NCBI GenBank assembly: GCA_002731275.1
Contig: PCBK01000035.1
Coordinates: 1 to 64,000 of the forward strand
Direction: 5' to 3'
From: Deltaproteobacteria bacterium
Lineage (GTDB): Bacteria > Myxococcota_C > UBA6777
Length of the DNA stretch: 64,000 nucleotides
Made by a program: the position numbers and the translations under genes. Positions 54,014-63,375 of the stretch are shown piece after piece. The notes beneath the pieces are model-generated. The model worked only from the letters and a program-made list of their open reading frames with translations, searched no databases and was not told where the DNA came from. Position 1 is the stretch's first letter, and each line of letters opens with the position of its first letter.

Positions 54014-55174
54014 TTAGCGTGGGTTCTTACGTTTAAACTTGCGGACCTTTCGGATCTGTTGGTAGGTCCATGCGGGGACATTGTTGAATTCGACGTCTGT
54101 ACCGATCAGGATGTCGAGGGGCCGCTTTTGGGGATACCGAAAGGGGCGGATGGCGCGGACTGGAATACCCTTAAGCATCAATGTGTAGACAACCCATTTG
54201 ACAGCTTCTTGGGGGACTCGCTCGCCAAACCAGACTGCGTTGAGGGGAGAGTTGAGCAGTCGTTTACGGGTCTTCTTCGAGATGAGTTTAAATGGCAGCC
54301 TCCACAACGCTCGTTTTAATCCCTTTGGATCGGTGTTGCGCCTGTAATAGAGCAGCTTGATACTTTGTGCGAATGCCCTCTGCTTGCGAAAGTGGATTTT
54401 GGCCTGCGCGGCGAGCTTTTGGATCGCTGCACGTTGGCGCTTGTTGAGGTAGAGGTAAGTCGCCTTCTTGTTGAGGATGAACTTCTTGATCGGTTGTTGC
54501 TTTTTGAAGAGAGGTATCTTCTTTGGGGGATCTTTGGGCGACCACTTCTTGAGTGGATCGATGGTCTTCTTACGAGGAAGAGGGACCTTACGTGTCTTGG
54601 GGAAGACGTCGTTCTTTTTGAGAACGTTCGGTGTCTTCTTTTTTCGAATTTTGGGGGTGATGCGCCGCTTTTTGGGGGTGCGTTTTGTCGGCTGTGGCAC
54701 CTGCTCTTGACGTTGTTGGTATGAGGAGCGGCGTTGTTTGGGGACACCGATCTGACCTGGATGTGTATCTTTCGGATTGTCCGTCAATTTCAGTAGTACC
54801 CACAGGACAAAGAGCAGCAACAAAAACCCTGCGAGACCTGGAAGCAACCACGCACGGACTGATTCATCCTGGATGTAGGAGATGTACGATGAGTATCGTT
54901 TGCTCGATGTGTCGTACTCTTCGAAGTCGTCTCCGATGTCGATCTGATCGAGCCACTCCTCTCTGTCCGTTGGGGGAGTGAAGGTGTTTGTCGGGATCGT
55001 ATCCGCGTGTTGCTTGGCGAAGCGCACAAGTGGATGTCGATCGAGACCTCTATCGACCATATCTTCGAAGCGATCTTCGAGGAGCGCGTCGATCGAACGA
55101 AGTTGTTCGAGGTCGAGATCGCCGAGCGTGAGCTGATCGAGCTGTCGTAAGCGCGCAAATGGTTTTTCAGACAT
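54014..55174 (-). CDS. Membrane protein with acidic cytoplasmic head and very basic tail, unknown
   Basis: 386 residues: an acidic N-terminal part (about 1-105; LTLGDLDLEQLRSIDALLEDR), one membrane helix (about 108-128), then a Lys/Arg/Pro-rich stretch (KKRRITPKIRKKKTP and similar) and a basic, probably folded C-terminus. The layout resembles the anti-sigma-like protein at 37696-38745 (acidic head, helix, basic periplasmic tail), but no anti-sigma motif is seen. It starts 3 bp after an XRE regulator, behind GAGGTGA, so the two form an operon. Function unknown. Confidence 0.65.
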   Translation of the reverse strand: MSEKPFARLRQLDQLTLGDLDLEQLRSIDALLEDRFEDMVDRGLDRHPLVRFAKQHADTIPTNTFTPPTDREEWLDQIDIGDDFEEYDTSSKRYSSYISYIQDESVRAWLLPGLAGFLLLLFVLWVLLKLTDNPKDTHPGQIGVPKQRRSSYQQRQEQVPQPTKRTPKKRRITPKIRKKKTPNVLKKNDVFPKTRKVPLPRKKTIDPLKKWSPKDPPKKIPLFKKQQPIKKFILNKKATYLYLNKRQRAAIQKLAAQAKIHFRKQRAFAQSIKLLYYRRNTDPKGLKRALWRLPFKLISKKTRKRLLNSPLNAVWFGERVPQEAVKWVVYTLMLKGIPVRAIRPFRYPQKRPLDILIGTDVEFNNVPAWTYQQIRKVRKFKRKNPR

Positions 55175-55177
55175 GGC

Positions 55178-55501
55178 TCACCTCGCGAACGATTGCAAAA
55201 GGGAGAGGAAGTCGCGCTCAAATTCAGCAAAATCGTCCTTCTCGACGCCGCTGATCGCTGCGATCACAAGGGCCGCACGAAACAAACCCGTCTCGTGCTT
55301 TCCGCTCTCCATCTGACTGATCATACCAGTAGACACTTTTTCCCCATACTCATCGAGGATATAGTGCGACACAAAGCTCATACTTACGTCAGCTTCTTCA
55401 CGCATCCGTTTGATTTTCTGCCCCAATCGCTTGAGGAAGATGTCTTTCATCAAGGTAACGCCACCAGCTTGAAAGTCGTTCATCACAATTTGAAAGTTCA
55501 T
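55178..55501 (-). CDS. XRE-family helix-turn-helix regulator
   Basis: 107 residues with an HTH_3-like domain: IFLKRLGQKIKRMREEADVS, then a long helical insert, and STGMISQMESGKHETGLFRA as the recognition region. The ATG at 55501 follows GGAG; later ATGs at 55483 and 55450 are possible. The gene is transcribed away from the HEAT gene at 55702. An 18-bp perfect palindrome in the intergenic region is the natural operator candidate. It is followed after 3 bp by the basic membrane protein gene, which it probably controls. Effector unknown. Confidence 0.78.
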   Translation of the reverse strand: MNFQIVMNDFQAGGVTLMKDIFLKRLGQKIKRMREEADVSMSFVSHYILDEYGEKVSTGMISQMESGKHETGLFRAALVIAAISGVEKDDFAEFERDFLSLLQSFAR

Positions 55502-55607
55502 CGAGATCACTCCAGACAAACCCGCTTCCGATAACAACATCAACACCATACCAAAAGACACAGGAGAGGGAAATTTTTCTCAAGGATAATCGAAGACCTC
55601 CACAAAG

Positions 55608-55625
55608 CGTTCAAAATTTTGAACG
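55608..55625. promoter_or_regulatory. 18-bp perfect palindrome, candidate XRE operator
   Basis: CGTTCAAAATTTTGAACG, symmetric in every base, between the divergent XRE gene (start 55501) and HEAT gene (start 55702). Confidence 0.5.
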
Positions 55626-55701
55626 GCCTTGTCTCCTTTCTGTGTATCCTCTCAGGCATATTTATCATCCATCACGTTGACCGAAGACAAAGGAGAAACA
55701 C

Positions 55702-57855
55702 ATGAGTATGTGGAAGCGATGTAGTATCGCAGGCATTGTTCTGCTCACCCTGATCGTGTCGAGCTGGTATCAGGTGACAGCCTCGAAACCTTACAAGGGC
55801 CCCCTACGTAGCCGAAATGATGTGCTCTCTGCGATCCCCCATCGCAGCGACGTTTTGATCAACATCCATCGACGCTTGTTTCCCGCGACATGGGATCTGA
55901 CGTTACTCGGCCAGAAGGCCACACCTGCGCTGCGACGAGGTCTGCTCGGCAACACAAAAGGATACGTCCGCTGGAAGTGTGCCCAAGTGTTGACGCAACT
56001 TCGAGATGCGTCTGCACGTCCCACATTACACCGCGCTCTCAGTGATTGGAACGCCTCAGTCCGCGCACAAGTCCTGCAGGCGCTCTCAGAGCTAGGTAAC
56101 AAAAAGAGCGTCCCCTTTATTTTGAAGCGCTTTCAAGACCCTCAAGAAACACAAAGAAACAAAGTGTTGGCGTTACAGGCGCTCGGAAAGCTCGGGGATG
56201 TAAGAGGCATCAAGGCGATCATTCAACAGTACGATGCGTATCCCAAATCCTCCGATGTTCGCTATGCAGCGGTACAGGCGCTGTGGGAGTTGCGTCAGGT
56301 CGTCCCTCGCAAGACGATGACGACGTTTATGAGACGTGCACTCAAGGACAAGGCCGCCTACGTTGTGCGCCGTGCAGTCATTGCTTCCGGCGTCCTCAAG
56401 GACAAAGGAGCTGTCTCGACGATCACAAAGCTGCTCGCCCACAAAGCCAAAAGCGTTCGTAACATTGCGGCATACGTTCTCGGCGAAATTGGCGATGCGT
56501 CGGCGTTGCCTGCGCTCGTGAAGTCACTTCAATTTGTCCGCACAGGGCGCTTTCTCAACAACATCACCTTCTCACTACAACGCCTCGGCGATCCACAATT
56601 GATGAAGCGTCTGACTGGCTTCTTGCGCCATCGTCAGGCCTTTATCCGCTTGAACGCGGCCTTCGCGGTCGGAGAAATGCGCGTGAACGCCGCACGCTCC
56701 ATCCTCGAACAGGCGCTGCAGGATCCCAACATGATCGTGCGCAATCAGGCGATCATTGCTCTCGCCAAACTCGGTGACAAGCGCTCTCTACCTGCCCTGA
56801 AGAAGACATTTTCACAAGACAGTGGTTTGCGCAAACAGCTCGCGAGACTCGCCTTGCTCTTCATTACAAATGGACAGGCATACAGAGACTTGTTGTGGAA
56901 AGAACTGCATCAATCACGCTCCCGTACAGTCCGCAAAAAATCCGGTTTCTTGCTCGCGTCACTTGGTGATCAACGTGCTGCACCCTTCTTGTATCATCAA
57001 CTCCGCTACACGACCTCAAAGCGCGCGTGGCGTCTCGGACAGAGTATGAAGAGTCCTTATCTTCGCAAGTTGATCGAACTCGATACGGCCCGACAGATCA
57101 AACAACAGCGTACCTACCGTTTGCCCCAATTGCTCCGCTTTGTCGGCAAAGAGAAGGTCAAACAGCACAAAAAAGAGCTCCTCTCTCTCCTCATTCGCAA
57201 GTGGTATCGTCCGAATAAGCGCTCACGTCATGTTTACAAAAAGTACCGGCCAGGGACGCCTTCTCGTCTGTGGGGATACAATCGACGCAACAGGCAACTG
57301 GAAGCGGTCATGCGTCAGCTCGGCGGGACACACGATCGTACGCTCGCGCTGTGGTTGCAAGGTTTCTTGTATCACCGCAGCTATCACATCCGCACAGAGG
57401 CGCTGCTTGCGCTCGCGATGCTCGGAGATAACGGCGCACTACGTAGCCTTGTGGCGCGTTTGGTGAATGCTTCTGATCGTCATCGCCCCTACCTCGTGCG
57501 TCGACTCTCCGCGCTCTCTGTTAAGCGACTGAAGCAGGCGTTTCGATCGCAACGTTTGCGTAAAGATCCCTTCTTGCAGTTGGCACTCTCCACAGCGCTC
57601 TTACGAGCGGGCGACAAGCGCGCGCTCAAGACGCTGCTCAGTGCGCTTCGACGTCCTCAGTATGCCGTTCGTATGAGAGCGTATGCCTATCTCAAACACA
57701 GCGTGGATGCGTCTCTGCGCAAGACATTGCGAGGACTTTACGACAAAGAGCAGAATGAACACGCCAAGAGTTTGCTTCGCAAGCTGATCAAAGATCCGAG
57801 CAAACGTATTCCTGAGTTCTCCTTCTTTTACGTGAATGACGTCACCCTGGACTGA
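55702..57855 (+). CDS. Exported HEAT-repeat protein
   Basis: 717 residues: N-terminal signal or anchor helix (about 7-27), then HEAT/PBS-lyase-type repeats along nearly the whole length (ARPTLHRALSDWNASVRAQ; AYVVRRAVIASGVLKDKGA; ALPALVKSLQFV; HIRTEALLALAMLGDNGAL). No catalytic motif. The protein is likely a periplasmic or envelope scaffold. The start follows AAAGGAGAAA. It lies across an 18-bp palindrome from the XRE regulator and immediately before the O-antigen-ligase-like gene, whose start is 2 bp after its stop. Confidence 0.85.
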   Translation: MSMWKRCSIAGIVLLTLIVSSWYQVTASKPYKGPLRSRNDVLSAIPHRSDVLINIHRRLFPATWDLTLLGQKATPALRRGLLGNTKGYVRWKCAQVLTQLRDASARPTLHRALSDWNASVRAQVLQALSELGNKKSVPFILKRFQDPQETQRNKVLALQALGKLGDVRGIKAIIQQYDAYPKSSDVRYAAVQALWELRQVVPRKTMTTFMRRALKDKAAYVVRRAVIASGVLKDKGAVSTITKLLAHKAKSVRNIAAYVLGEIGDASALPALVKSLQFVRTGRFLNNITFSLQRLGDPQLMKRLTGFLRHRQAFIRLNAAFAVGEMRVNAARSILEQALQDPNMIVRNQAIIALAKLGDKRSLPALKKTFSQDSGLRKQLARLALLFITNGQAYRDLLWKELHQSRSRTVRKKSGFLLASLGDQRAAPFLYHQLRYTTSKRAWRLGQSMKSPYLRKLIELDTARQIKQQRTYRLPQLLRFVGKEKVKQHKKELLSLLIRKWYRPNKRSRHVYKKYRPGTPSRLWGYNRRNRQLEAVMRQLGGTHDRTLALWLQGFLYHRSYHIRTEALLALAMLGDNGALRSLVARLVNASDRHRPYLVRRLSALSVKRLKQAFRSQRLRKDPFLQLALSTALLRAGDKRALKTLLSALRRPQYAVRMRAYAYLKHSVDASLRKTLRGLYDKEQNEHAKSLLRKLIKDPSKRIPEFSFFYVNDVTLD

Positions 57856-57856
57856 T

Positions 57857-59638
57857 ATGACCTCACTATCTCGTACACACCTCCTCTATCTCTGCATACT
57901 CGCAGCGCCTGTCTGCGCCATCCTCGTCTACTCCCAGACACTCTTCACCAACTTTACGGTCTTCAAAGATGCTGCCGTTTGGAGTCTCTTGTTTGTCTCC
58001 TGTCTGTTGTGGCGACCGCGTTTTGCTGGTGGTGTGTGGCTCTGGTCTGTGTGGGGACTCTTCTTTGGGTATATGTGTTTGTCTTTGCTGTGGAGTCATG
58101 ACCCTGGACGGGGCTTTTCACTTGCGATGCGTTCGGTGGCCTGTGCTGTGTGGGCGCTCTTTGCGCTCGATTGGTTTGCGCAGCGTCGTCTTGAGGAGCG
58201 TGAACAATACGCCCTATATATGGCGTTCATCGTCTTATGTGCGGGGGGACTCTCTGCATTGTGGGGGGTGGCGCAATACATCGGTTTGTTCCAGACTGGG
58301 ACGTATACATTGATCGGTACGATCGGGAATCCGAATCGTCTCGCTGGGGCCTTGTTGTTGTGTTTGCCTGCGTTGTGGTGGTGTTTGGCAGAAGGGCAAG
58401 CGCGTTGGTTTCGATGGCTGAGTGGGATCGCTGGTGGGTTGTGTTGTGCGGGGATTTGGTTGAGTCGTTGCCAGAGCGCGATCCTATCGCTCGCGTTGAT
58501 GTGCGCTGTTGGACTGCTTCTGGAGATTATGACGCGGGCACATCTTCGCGCCTTCTTTTTGCAAAAGCTCCTCGCATGGTCGAGTGTTTTGTTTGTGTCG
58601 TCGGGTCTCTTTGTGATGTGGATCGTGCTCAAGTGGGGGAGCATCCTTCACAGCCTCAGGGGGCGCTTTTGGGTAGGGTTTTTGTCCACCGAGGTGTGGA
58701 TGGATTCGTTTTGGAGAGGCGTTGGTGTAGGAGGCTACCCACATGCCATCGCGAATGTACAGGGGAAGATCCTACAAAAGACATCGAAGTCATGGATGTT
58801 GTTGATGGACCCACACAACCAGTTGCTCGATATTCTTTCGCAGCTTGGGTTGTTTGGGTTGGTCGTGTTTGTATGGCTTGTGTGTATCGTTGCGAGGCGG
58901 ATACTCCGTGGTGGTGTCTCTCGGTCGTACCAAAAGGCTTCCTGTGTCGCGCTCATCGGGGTCGCCTGTTACAGTCTCTCGGAAACGCCTTCGATGTCGA
59001 TGCCTTGTGTGCTCTTCGTTGGCTGTTGGCTTGTGTGGGGGCAGCTTCATACTCTACAGGTTAAAGATGGAGCGGGTGCAAAGGCCGAGTATGTCTGGAT
59101 GGTCCTGATGATCTTTGTCGCCAGTGGGATGTGGTCTACAGTGCGGACTGCGTACGGTGACCTGTTGCTGGGGCGAGGGATGAAGGCCGCTGCCCGTGGT
59201 ACGAAAGATGGGATGGAGAGGGCCGAACAATTCTATACAAGGGCACTTCAGCATGTGAGTGAGAAGGGGATTGTGTTGTTCTCGCGCGGTTTGGTTCGTC
59301 GTGAGCTAGGGCGGCAAAAGGCGGCGCTGTCTGATCTACGAGCTTCCTTTGTGTTTGTTCCATCACCGGAGCGTGCGTTAGCGATCGCGGGGATTCATTT
59401 TTCACTTGGGCAGATGAAGAAGGCTGTCGAGTGGGGGGAAAAGTCACTCGCATTGCATCCTCGTTATGTACGGGCGTATCACAACATGGGAGTGTTTTTC
59501 CTTGAACAAAAACGGTCCTATGATGCGTGGCGCTATTTACGAAAAGCGCGCTCTATGCGACCTGGTGACAAGCGAATGATGAAGGCGTGGGCTCGATTGC
59601 CTCGACATTTGAGAATGCGTGGCCCCGTGCTGCGATAA
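57857..59638 (+). CDS. O-antigen ligase-like membrane protein with TPR domain
   Basis: 593 residues. The N-terminal 400 form 10-12 membrane helices with the Wzy_C/O-antigen ligase signature: GTIGNPNRLAGALLL, then the periplasmic-loop motif DPHNQLLDILSQLGLFGL. The last 160 residues are TPR-like (RALQHVSEKGIVLFSRGLV; YVRAYHNMGVFFLEQKR). Such proteins ligate or polymerise glycans, or glycosylate pilin-like proteins; which is not determinable here. The start at 57857 lies in TGATATG directly after the HEAT stop; an ATG at 57836 overlapping it is also possible. Probably co-transcribed with the HEAT gene. Confidence 0.82.
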   Translation: MTSLSRTHLLYLCILAAPVCAILVYSQTLFTNFTVFKDAAVWSLLFVSCLLWRPRFAGGVWLWSVWGLFFGYMCLSLLWSHDPGRGFSLAMRSVACAVWALFALDWFAQRRLEEREQYALYMAFIVLCAGGLSALWGVAQYIGLFQTGTYTLIGTIGNPNRLAGALLLCLPALWWCLAEGQARWFRWLSGIAGGLCCAGIWLSRCQSAILSLALMCAVGLLLEIMTRAHLRAFFLQKLLAWSSVLFVSSGLFVMWIVLKWGSILHSLRGRFWVGFLSTEVWMDSFWRGVGVGGYPHAIANVQGKILQKTSKSWMLLMDPHNQLLDILSQLGLFGLVVFVWLVCIVARRILRGGVSRSYQKASCVALIGVACYSLSETPSMSMPCVLFVGCWLVWGQLHTLQVKDGAGAKAEYVWMVLMIFVASGMWSTVRTAYGDLLLGRGMKAAARGTKDGMERAEQFYTRALQHVSEKGIVLFSRGLVRRELGRQKAALSDLRASFVFVPSPERALAIAGIHFSLGQMKKAVEWGEKSLALHPRYVRAYHNMGVFFLEQKRSYDAWRYLRKARSMRPGDKRMMKAWARLPRHLRMRGPVLR

Positions 59639-59675
59639 AAGGTCGGGTTTTTTGCTTCTGGTGGTCTACATCTGC

Positions 59676-62435
59676 TCAATCAAAGAGGGCGAGTTCAAGG
59701 TCCTGCTGGAGTTGCAGCCAGCGCTCAGGTCGTGCATCATCGCAGAGTGAACGCCACGCAGATAATGCCTCCTCACAGAGTGTTCGGCACATCGCGAGAT
59801 CGTCTTTGTTGCTGTTGTCTTCTTTGAAGATGTCAAGTTGGGAGGAGGTGTGTGTGAGGGCGTCGATGAGAGCCTCACCGTACTGTGCGAGTTCTTCAGC
59901 GTCCATCTCTGTATTGCCCGCCAAAGATATCGTTGTCGAAGAGGTCTTCTCATTGGCGAGTAGTCGTTCATGCCAGGCTTTTGCTATATCGACAGCGACG
60001 TGGAGAAAGGCGACATATGGTGAGAGCATATGGCCCGTCGAAAGATTGTGCAGAGCTGTACGCACCGAGAATAACATTCCGGCGGTTGCGCTGAGAGGGG
60101 AGAGTCTCGACACCACAGTCATCGCCCAAGCTCGTGTTTCGGCGTTGGTCTTTTGAGCAAGGGCGACACGTCTGGCGATGGGGAGCGCCTCCGTGGCACC
60201 TAGCTGACCGAGAACATTGAAACACAGGTCTCTGATGTAGTGGCTCTCTGGATGATCTGCAAGCTCCAAAAGTGTTGGGATACACTCTCGCGCTTCGAGC
60301 TTTCCAAGCAGTTTCACGGCGTGTCTTCTGAGCATCCCTCTTCTCTCTTTGACGATCTGGAGCAGCAAGGGGACGAGCGGCTGGAGCTGTGATGATTCGA
60401 ATGTCTCAAAGTGCGAGATGGCTGCTTCTTGAAGTTCTTCCTCTCCACCAAGCGCCTCCCGAAGATATCGCAAAGAGAGCTCCGAAGGGAGCTTCCCAAA
60501 ATGCTCAAGTAAAAACATTCGATCGTAATAGTCGCCCTCCTGGTAGGCTTGTTCGAGGATGGGCAGGAGCTCATAGGCGCCTACATCTGCGAGCGCATCG
60601 ATGGATGATGTGCGTGCTGAACCCTCATCTAGCGTGTCGAGAGCTTGCATCATCTCAGGGATCGCCTCGCGGTGTTCGAGTGCGCAGAGCTTCTTGATGA
60701 TATCTCGCTTGCTCCATTCGTTATCTGTGTGTTTGAGGATTCGCATCAAGAAGGGGATGATGTCGGGGGTATCGAGTGATATCAACACAGAGACAAAGAC
60801 GGAGCCGAGATCAGCTCGTTCACCTGCAATGTTGCGAAAGTGAGAGAGGACCTCATGACCAAGCAGCGGGGCGAGCGCGCCGAGGATATGCCCTTGTTCT
60901 GTGAGCTCTGTATCTTCGTGATACAGTCGCGAGAGCAGGACAGGAAGTGCTTCTGGGTGAGGTGCCCGTTTTAGTGCGTTGACAGCGCTCCAACGTACCC
61001 AATAGTTGTCGTCTTCGAGTCCCTTTAAGAAGATGGAAAGTCCTTCTTGTGGACGCGCTGTGATAAGTCCTTCGATGATGTGTTTTTTGCTCTCGTCACT
61101 GCCTTGTACAAATATTTGTTCGATGGCTTTGTACTTTTCAGCGTTGATTAAGGCGCGGAGCATATGCTCCCTTGCGGTGCATCCCAATGGAATGTCTTCA
61201 TTTGCGAGTGCTTCTTGCAGGATGTGTATCGTCTCTTGATGGGGGATGTGTCCGAGCGTCTGTGTGACTTTCTCTAACACATGACTTTCTTCGTGGTGAG
61301 AGAAGAGGACCGTTCGTAAAAAAGGAATCATCTGAACGGCTTTATCGTGCTCTAGCTCTGTAATGGATTCGATGACAACGCCTCTATAAAAGGTGGCTGG
61401 ATGTTCTTTGTAGGTCCATTCTTCGTGCAAAGTGAAGAGGCTACAAGCCGCTTGAAGTGCTCTTGGTGTTGCGATGCCAAAGAGGTATTTGATGATGTCG
61501 TACTTTGGGTTGTCTTCACCTTCATAGGGAGCGGCGATGAGCTTTTCAAGTTGTTGGCAGGCGTACTCTTCTTCACCGAGCTGCATGAGCGCTTTGGAGA
61601 GCGAAAAGATGTCCTCGTCAGAGGTTTTGTGTGTGATGGCGTCTTTGAGTGGTTGAATCGCCTCTGTAGCCCCTGATTGTCCGAGGTATTCACTGACCAA
61701 TTCGGTGATTCTATGACTTCTGTGCATGAGGGCGTCACAGAGGATGGGGATCGCGTCAGGTCCGCCTATTTCGCCAGTTGCGCGTAAGAGCGCTTCGAGT
61801 GTCCAGTGAAGGCGCTCTTTGTGCGCCTCAATCGCCTCTTTGATCGCCGGAAGCGCAGCTTCATATTGATAGAGCCCCAAGATCTTTGCGGCGCGTTTGA
61901 CAGCCGTTCTCTCCTCTGTCTGTGAGAGGGCTTCGAGGAGCCTCGGAATGACGACCTCTTTTTCGATGTCTTCGGACAGAAAGACCTGCTCAAACTCTCT
62001 CTGTAGAGCATCACCGCTGACATGAAAGCTCTCCATCATGGCATCAAAAGCCTCAGGGCCGCCTATCAATCGGAGCGCTTCGAGGATGCGTACTTTGACC
62101 TTGTATGGGGCATCATGTTGTGCCTTGCGAAGCGCTCCGATGGTGGATGGGTCTTTGAAGGAGATCAGAAGGTTCGCAGCTGCGAGCTGCCTGTCCTCTT
62201 CTTCAGCGCCGAGCTCTTTGAGGACAACAGGCAGGCCGTCGAGTTGTTGTAGGGCTGATGCCATCGCGTCTTTGATCTGTTTGTCCTGGAAGGGTGTGAG
62301 GTATGCTTCAAAGAGCTCTTGGTTGGCGTCTGTATACTTCGCTTGTACGAGCATTTGGACAGCCTGGTATCGATGAGGCGGGCTGTTGCTTTGTAAGTGC
62401 GAGAGCACTTTCTCAAGCGGTATGGGTTCATGCAT
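59676..62435 (-). CDS. Large cytoplasmic HEAT-repeat protein
   Basis: 919 residues, no signal peptide or membrane helix. Built of roughly 25 HEAT/PBS-type repeats (DPSTIGALRKAQHDAPYKVK; GPDAIPILCDALMHRSHRI; REAIPEMMQALDTLDEGS; YIRDLCFNVLGQLGATEAL) with an acidic helical C-terminus. A scaffold, probably protein-binding. The ATG at 62435 follows AAGGAG at 10 nt. Convergent with the ligase-like gene and divergent from nothing obvious; its role is unknown. It is unlike the exported HEAT protein at 55702 in localisation. Confidence 0.85.
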   Translation of the reverse strand: MHEPIPLEKVLSHLQSNSPPHRYQAVQMLVQAKYTDANQELFEAYLTPFQDKQIKDAMASALQQLDGLPVVLKELGAEEEDRQLAAANLLISFKDPSTIGALRKAQHDAPYKVKVRILEALRLIGGPEAFDAMMESFHVSGDALQREFEQVFLSEDIEKEVVIPRLLEALSQTEERTAVKRAAKILGLYQYEAALPAIKEAIEAHKERLHWTLEALLRATGEIGGPDAIPILCDALMHRSHRITELVSEYLGQSGATEAIQPLKDAITHKTSDEDIFSLSKALMQLGEEEYACQQLEKLIAAPYEGEDNPKYDIIKYLFGIATPRALQAACSLFTLHEEWTYKEHPATFYRGVVIESITELEHDKAVQMIPFLRTVLFSHHEESHVLEKVTQTLGHIPHQETIHILQEALANEDIPLGCTAREHMLRALINAEKYKAIEQIFVQGSDESKKHIIEGLITARPQEGLSIFLKGLEDDNYWVRWSAVNALKRAPHPEALPVLLSRLYHEDTELTEQGHILGALAPLLGHEVLSHFRNIAGERADLGSVFVSVLISLDTPDIIPFLMRILKHTDNEWSKRDIIKKLCALEHREAIPEMMQALDTLDEGSARTSSIDALADVGAYELLPILEQAYQEGDYYDRMFLLEHFGKLPSELSLRYLREALGGEEELQEAAISHFETFESSQLQPLVPLLLQIVKERRGMLRRHAVKLLGKLEARECIPTLLELADHPESHYIRDLCFNVLGQLGATEALPIARRVALAQKTNAETRAWAMTVVSRLSPLSATAGMLFSVRTALHNLSTGHMLSPYVAFLHVAVDIAKAWHERLLANEKTSSTTISLAGNTEMDAEELAQYGEALIDALTHTSSQLDIFKEDNSNKDDLAMCRTLCEEALSAWRSLCDDARPERWLQLQQDLELALFD

Positions 62436-62621
62436 ATGTTTGTTGCTCCTTTGATCTTGCATTGCAACATAGATACCATGTCCACAGTGAGAGGTCAAAG
62501 TACAGAGAAGATTAGTGTGCTGGACGTTTACAGAGAGTCACGTGCTGTTTTGGTGAGTCCAATAGGGGGGGATATTTTTTGTGCAGTTGCGTTGTGCGTG
62601 TGAGTGGGTCGGTCGGTTTGG

Positions 62622-63365
62622 CTATTGGGTGGGGGTGATGGTGTACATGACAGCGGAGAGTGTCGCCTGTTGCAGGACGATAAGCGCGTCTTCATCGGGG
62701 ATTGTATACGTGTTGTCAGGGATCTTTCGGAACGTCTTGAAGTCGATCAGCGCGAACCATCTGGGGAGATCCATCTGCAACTCCAGGTGTTTATTTTGGT
62801 CCGTCAGCGTATAAGTAAAATGGATACCTCCGAGTTCTTTCTCTTCCAGGTTGATATCGATCTTAAAGGGGACACGCTGTGTTCCTTTTGTGGCCTCACC
62901 CTCCAATACAAACGCACCGAGCAAACCAAAGGTCAACGTCACGCTGTCATAGGCTCCTGTGTAACCTTGTACGATCCCTAGCTTGGTCGCTTGTTTGGCG
63001 ATCAGATCGACTTTTTGAGCTGTGATACACTCTGCCTTGATCAATCCGGAGTTGTAGTGGCCTGGATGTGCCCATGCCAGCTTGATCGGAGACAGGGGAC
63101 GTAGCCACTGCCATACAGAAGAGACACTCTTCTCTTTCAATTCGTGGAACCGCACGGCCTCTATCGAGATGAGCGCTTTGTCCAGGCTGATCGTCCAACC
63201 ATTTGCCAACGTAAAGTGGGTCTGTGTTGGCTTGTAGATCAACGGCAGGTGCGTCATCGTCACCTTCTGACCATCACCACATCCGTTCAATATGGGGAGC
63301 CCACTTATCAGTAAGAGCGCGAGGAACACATACCATCTGTATGAGGAGAGCGTTGTCGTGTACAT
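62622..63365 (-). CDS. Lipoprotein next to a TonB-dependent receptor, unknown family
   Basis: 247 residues with lipobox ILNGC (Cys near 28) and a beta-rich mature domain. A possible metal site is seen in LAWAHPGHYNSGLIKAEC (three His, one Cys nearby). The ATG at 63365 follows AGGAAGG, 11 bp after the receptor stop, so it is co-transcribed with it. I cannot assign a family. A role as the ligand-binding or processing partner of the receptor, perhaps for a metal complex, is inference from position. Confidence 0.72.
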   Translation of the reverse strand: MYTTTLSSYRWYVFLALLLISGLPILNGCGDGQKVTMTHLPLIYKPTQTHFTLANGWTISLDKALISIEAVRFHELKEKSVSSVWQWLRPLSPIKLAWAHPGHYNSGLIKAECITAQKVDLIAKQATKLGIVQGYTGAYDSVTLTFGLLGAFVLEGEATKGTQRVPFKIDINLEEKELGGIHFTYTLTDQNKHLELQMDLPRWFALIDFKTFRKIPDNTYTIPDEDALIVLQQATLSAVMYTITPTQ

Positions 63366-63375
63366 CTGAACCTTC

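Noticed and set aside
58237-59064. 275-codon plus-strand frame
   Set aside because: Out-of-frame shadow within the O-antigen-ligase-like gene, which has clear family motifs.
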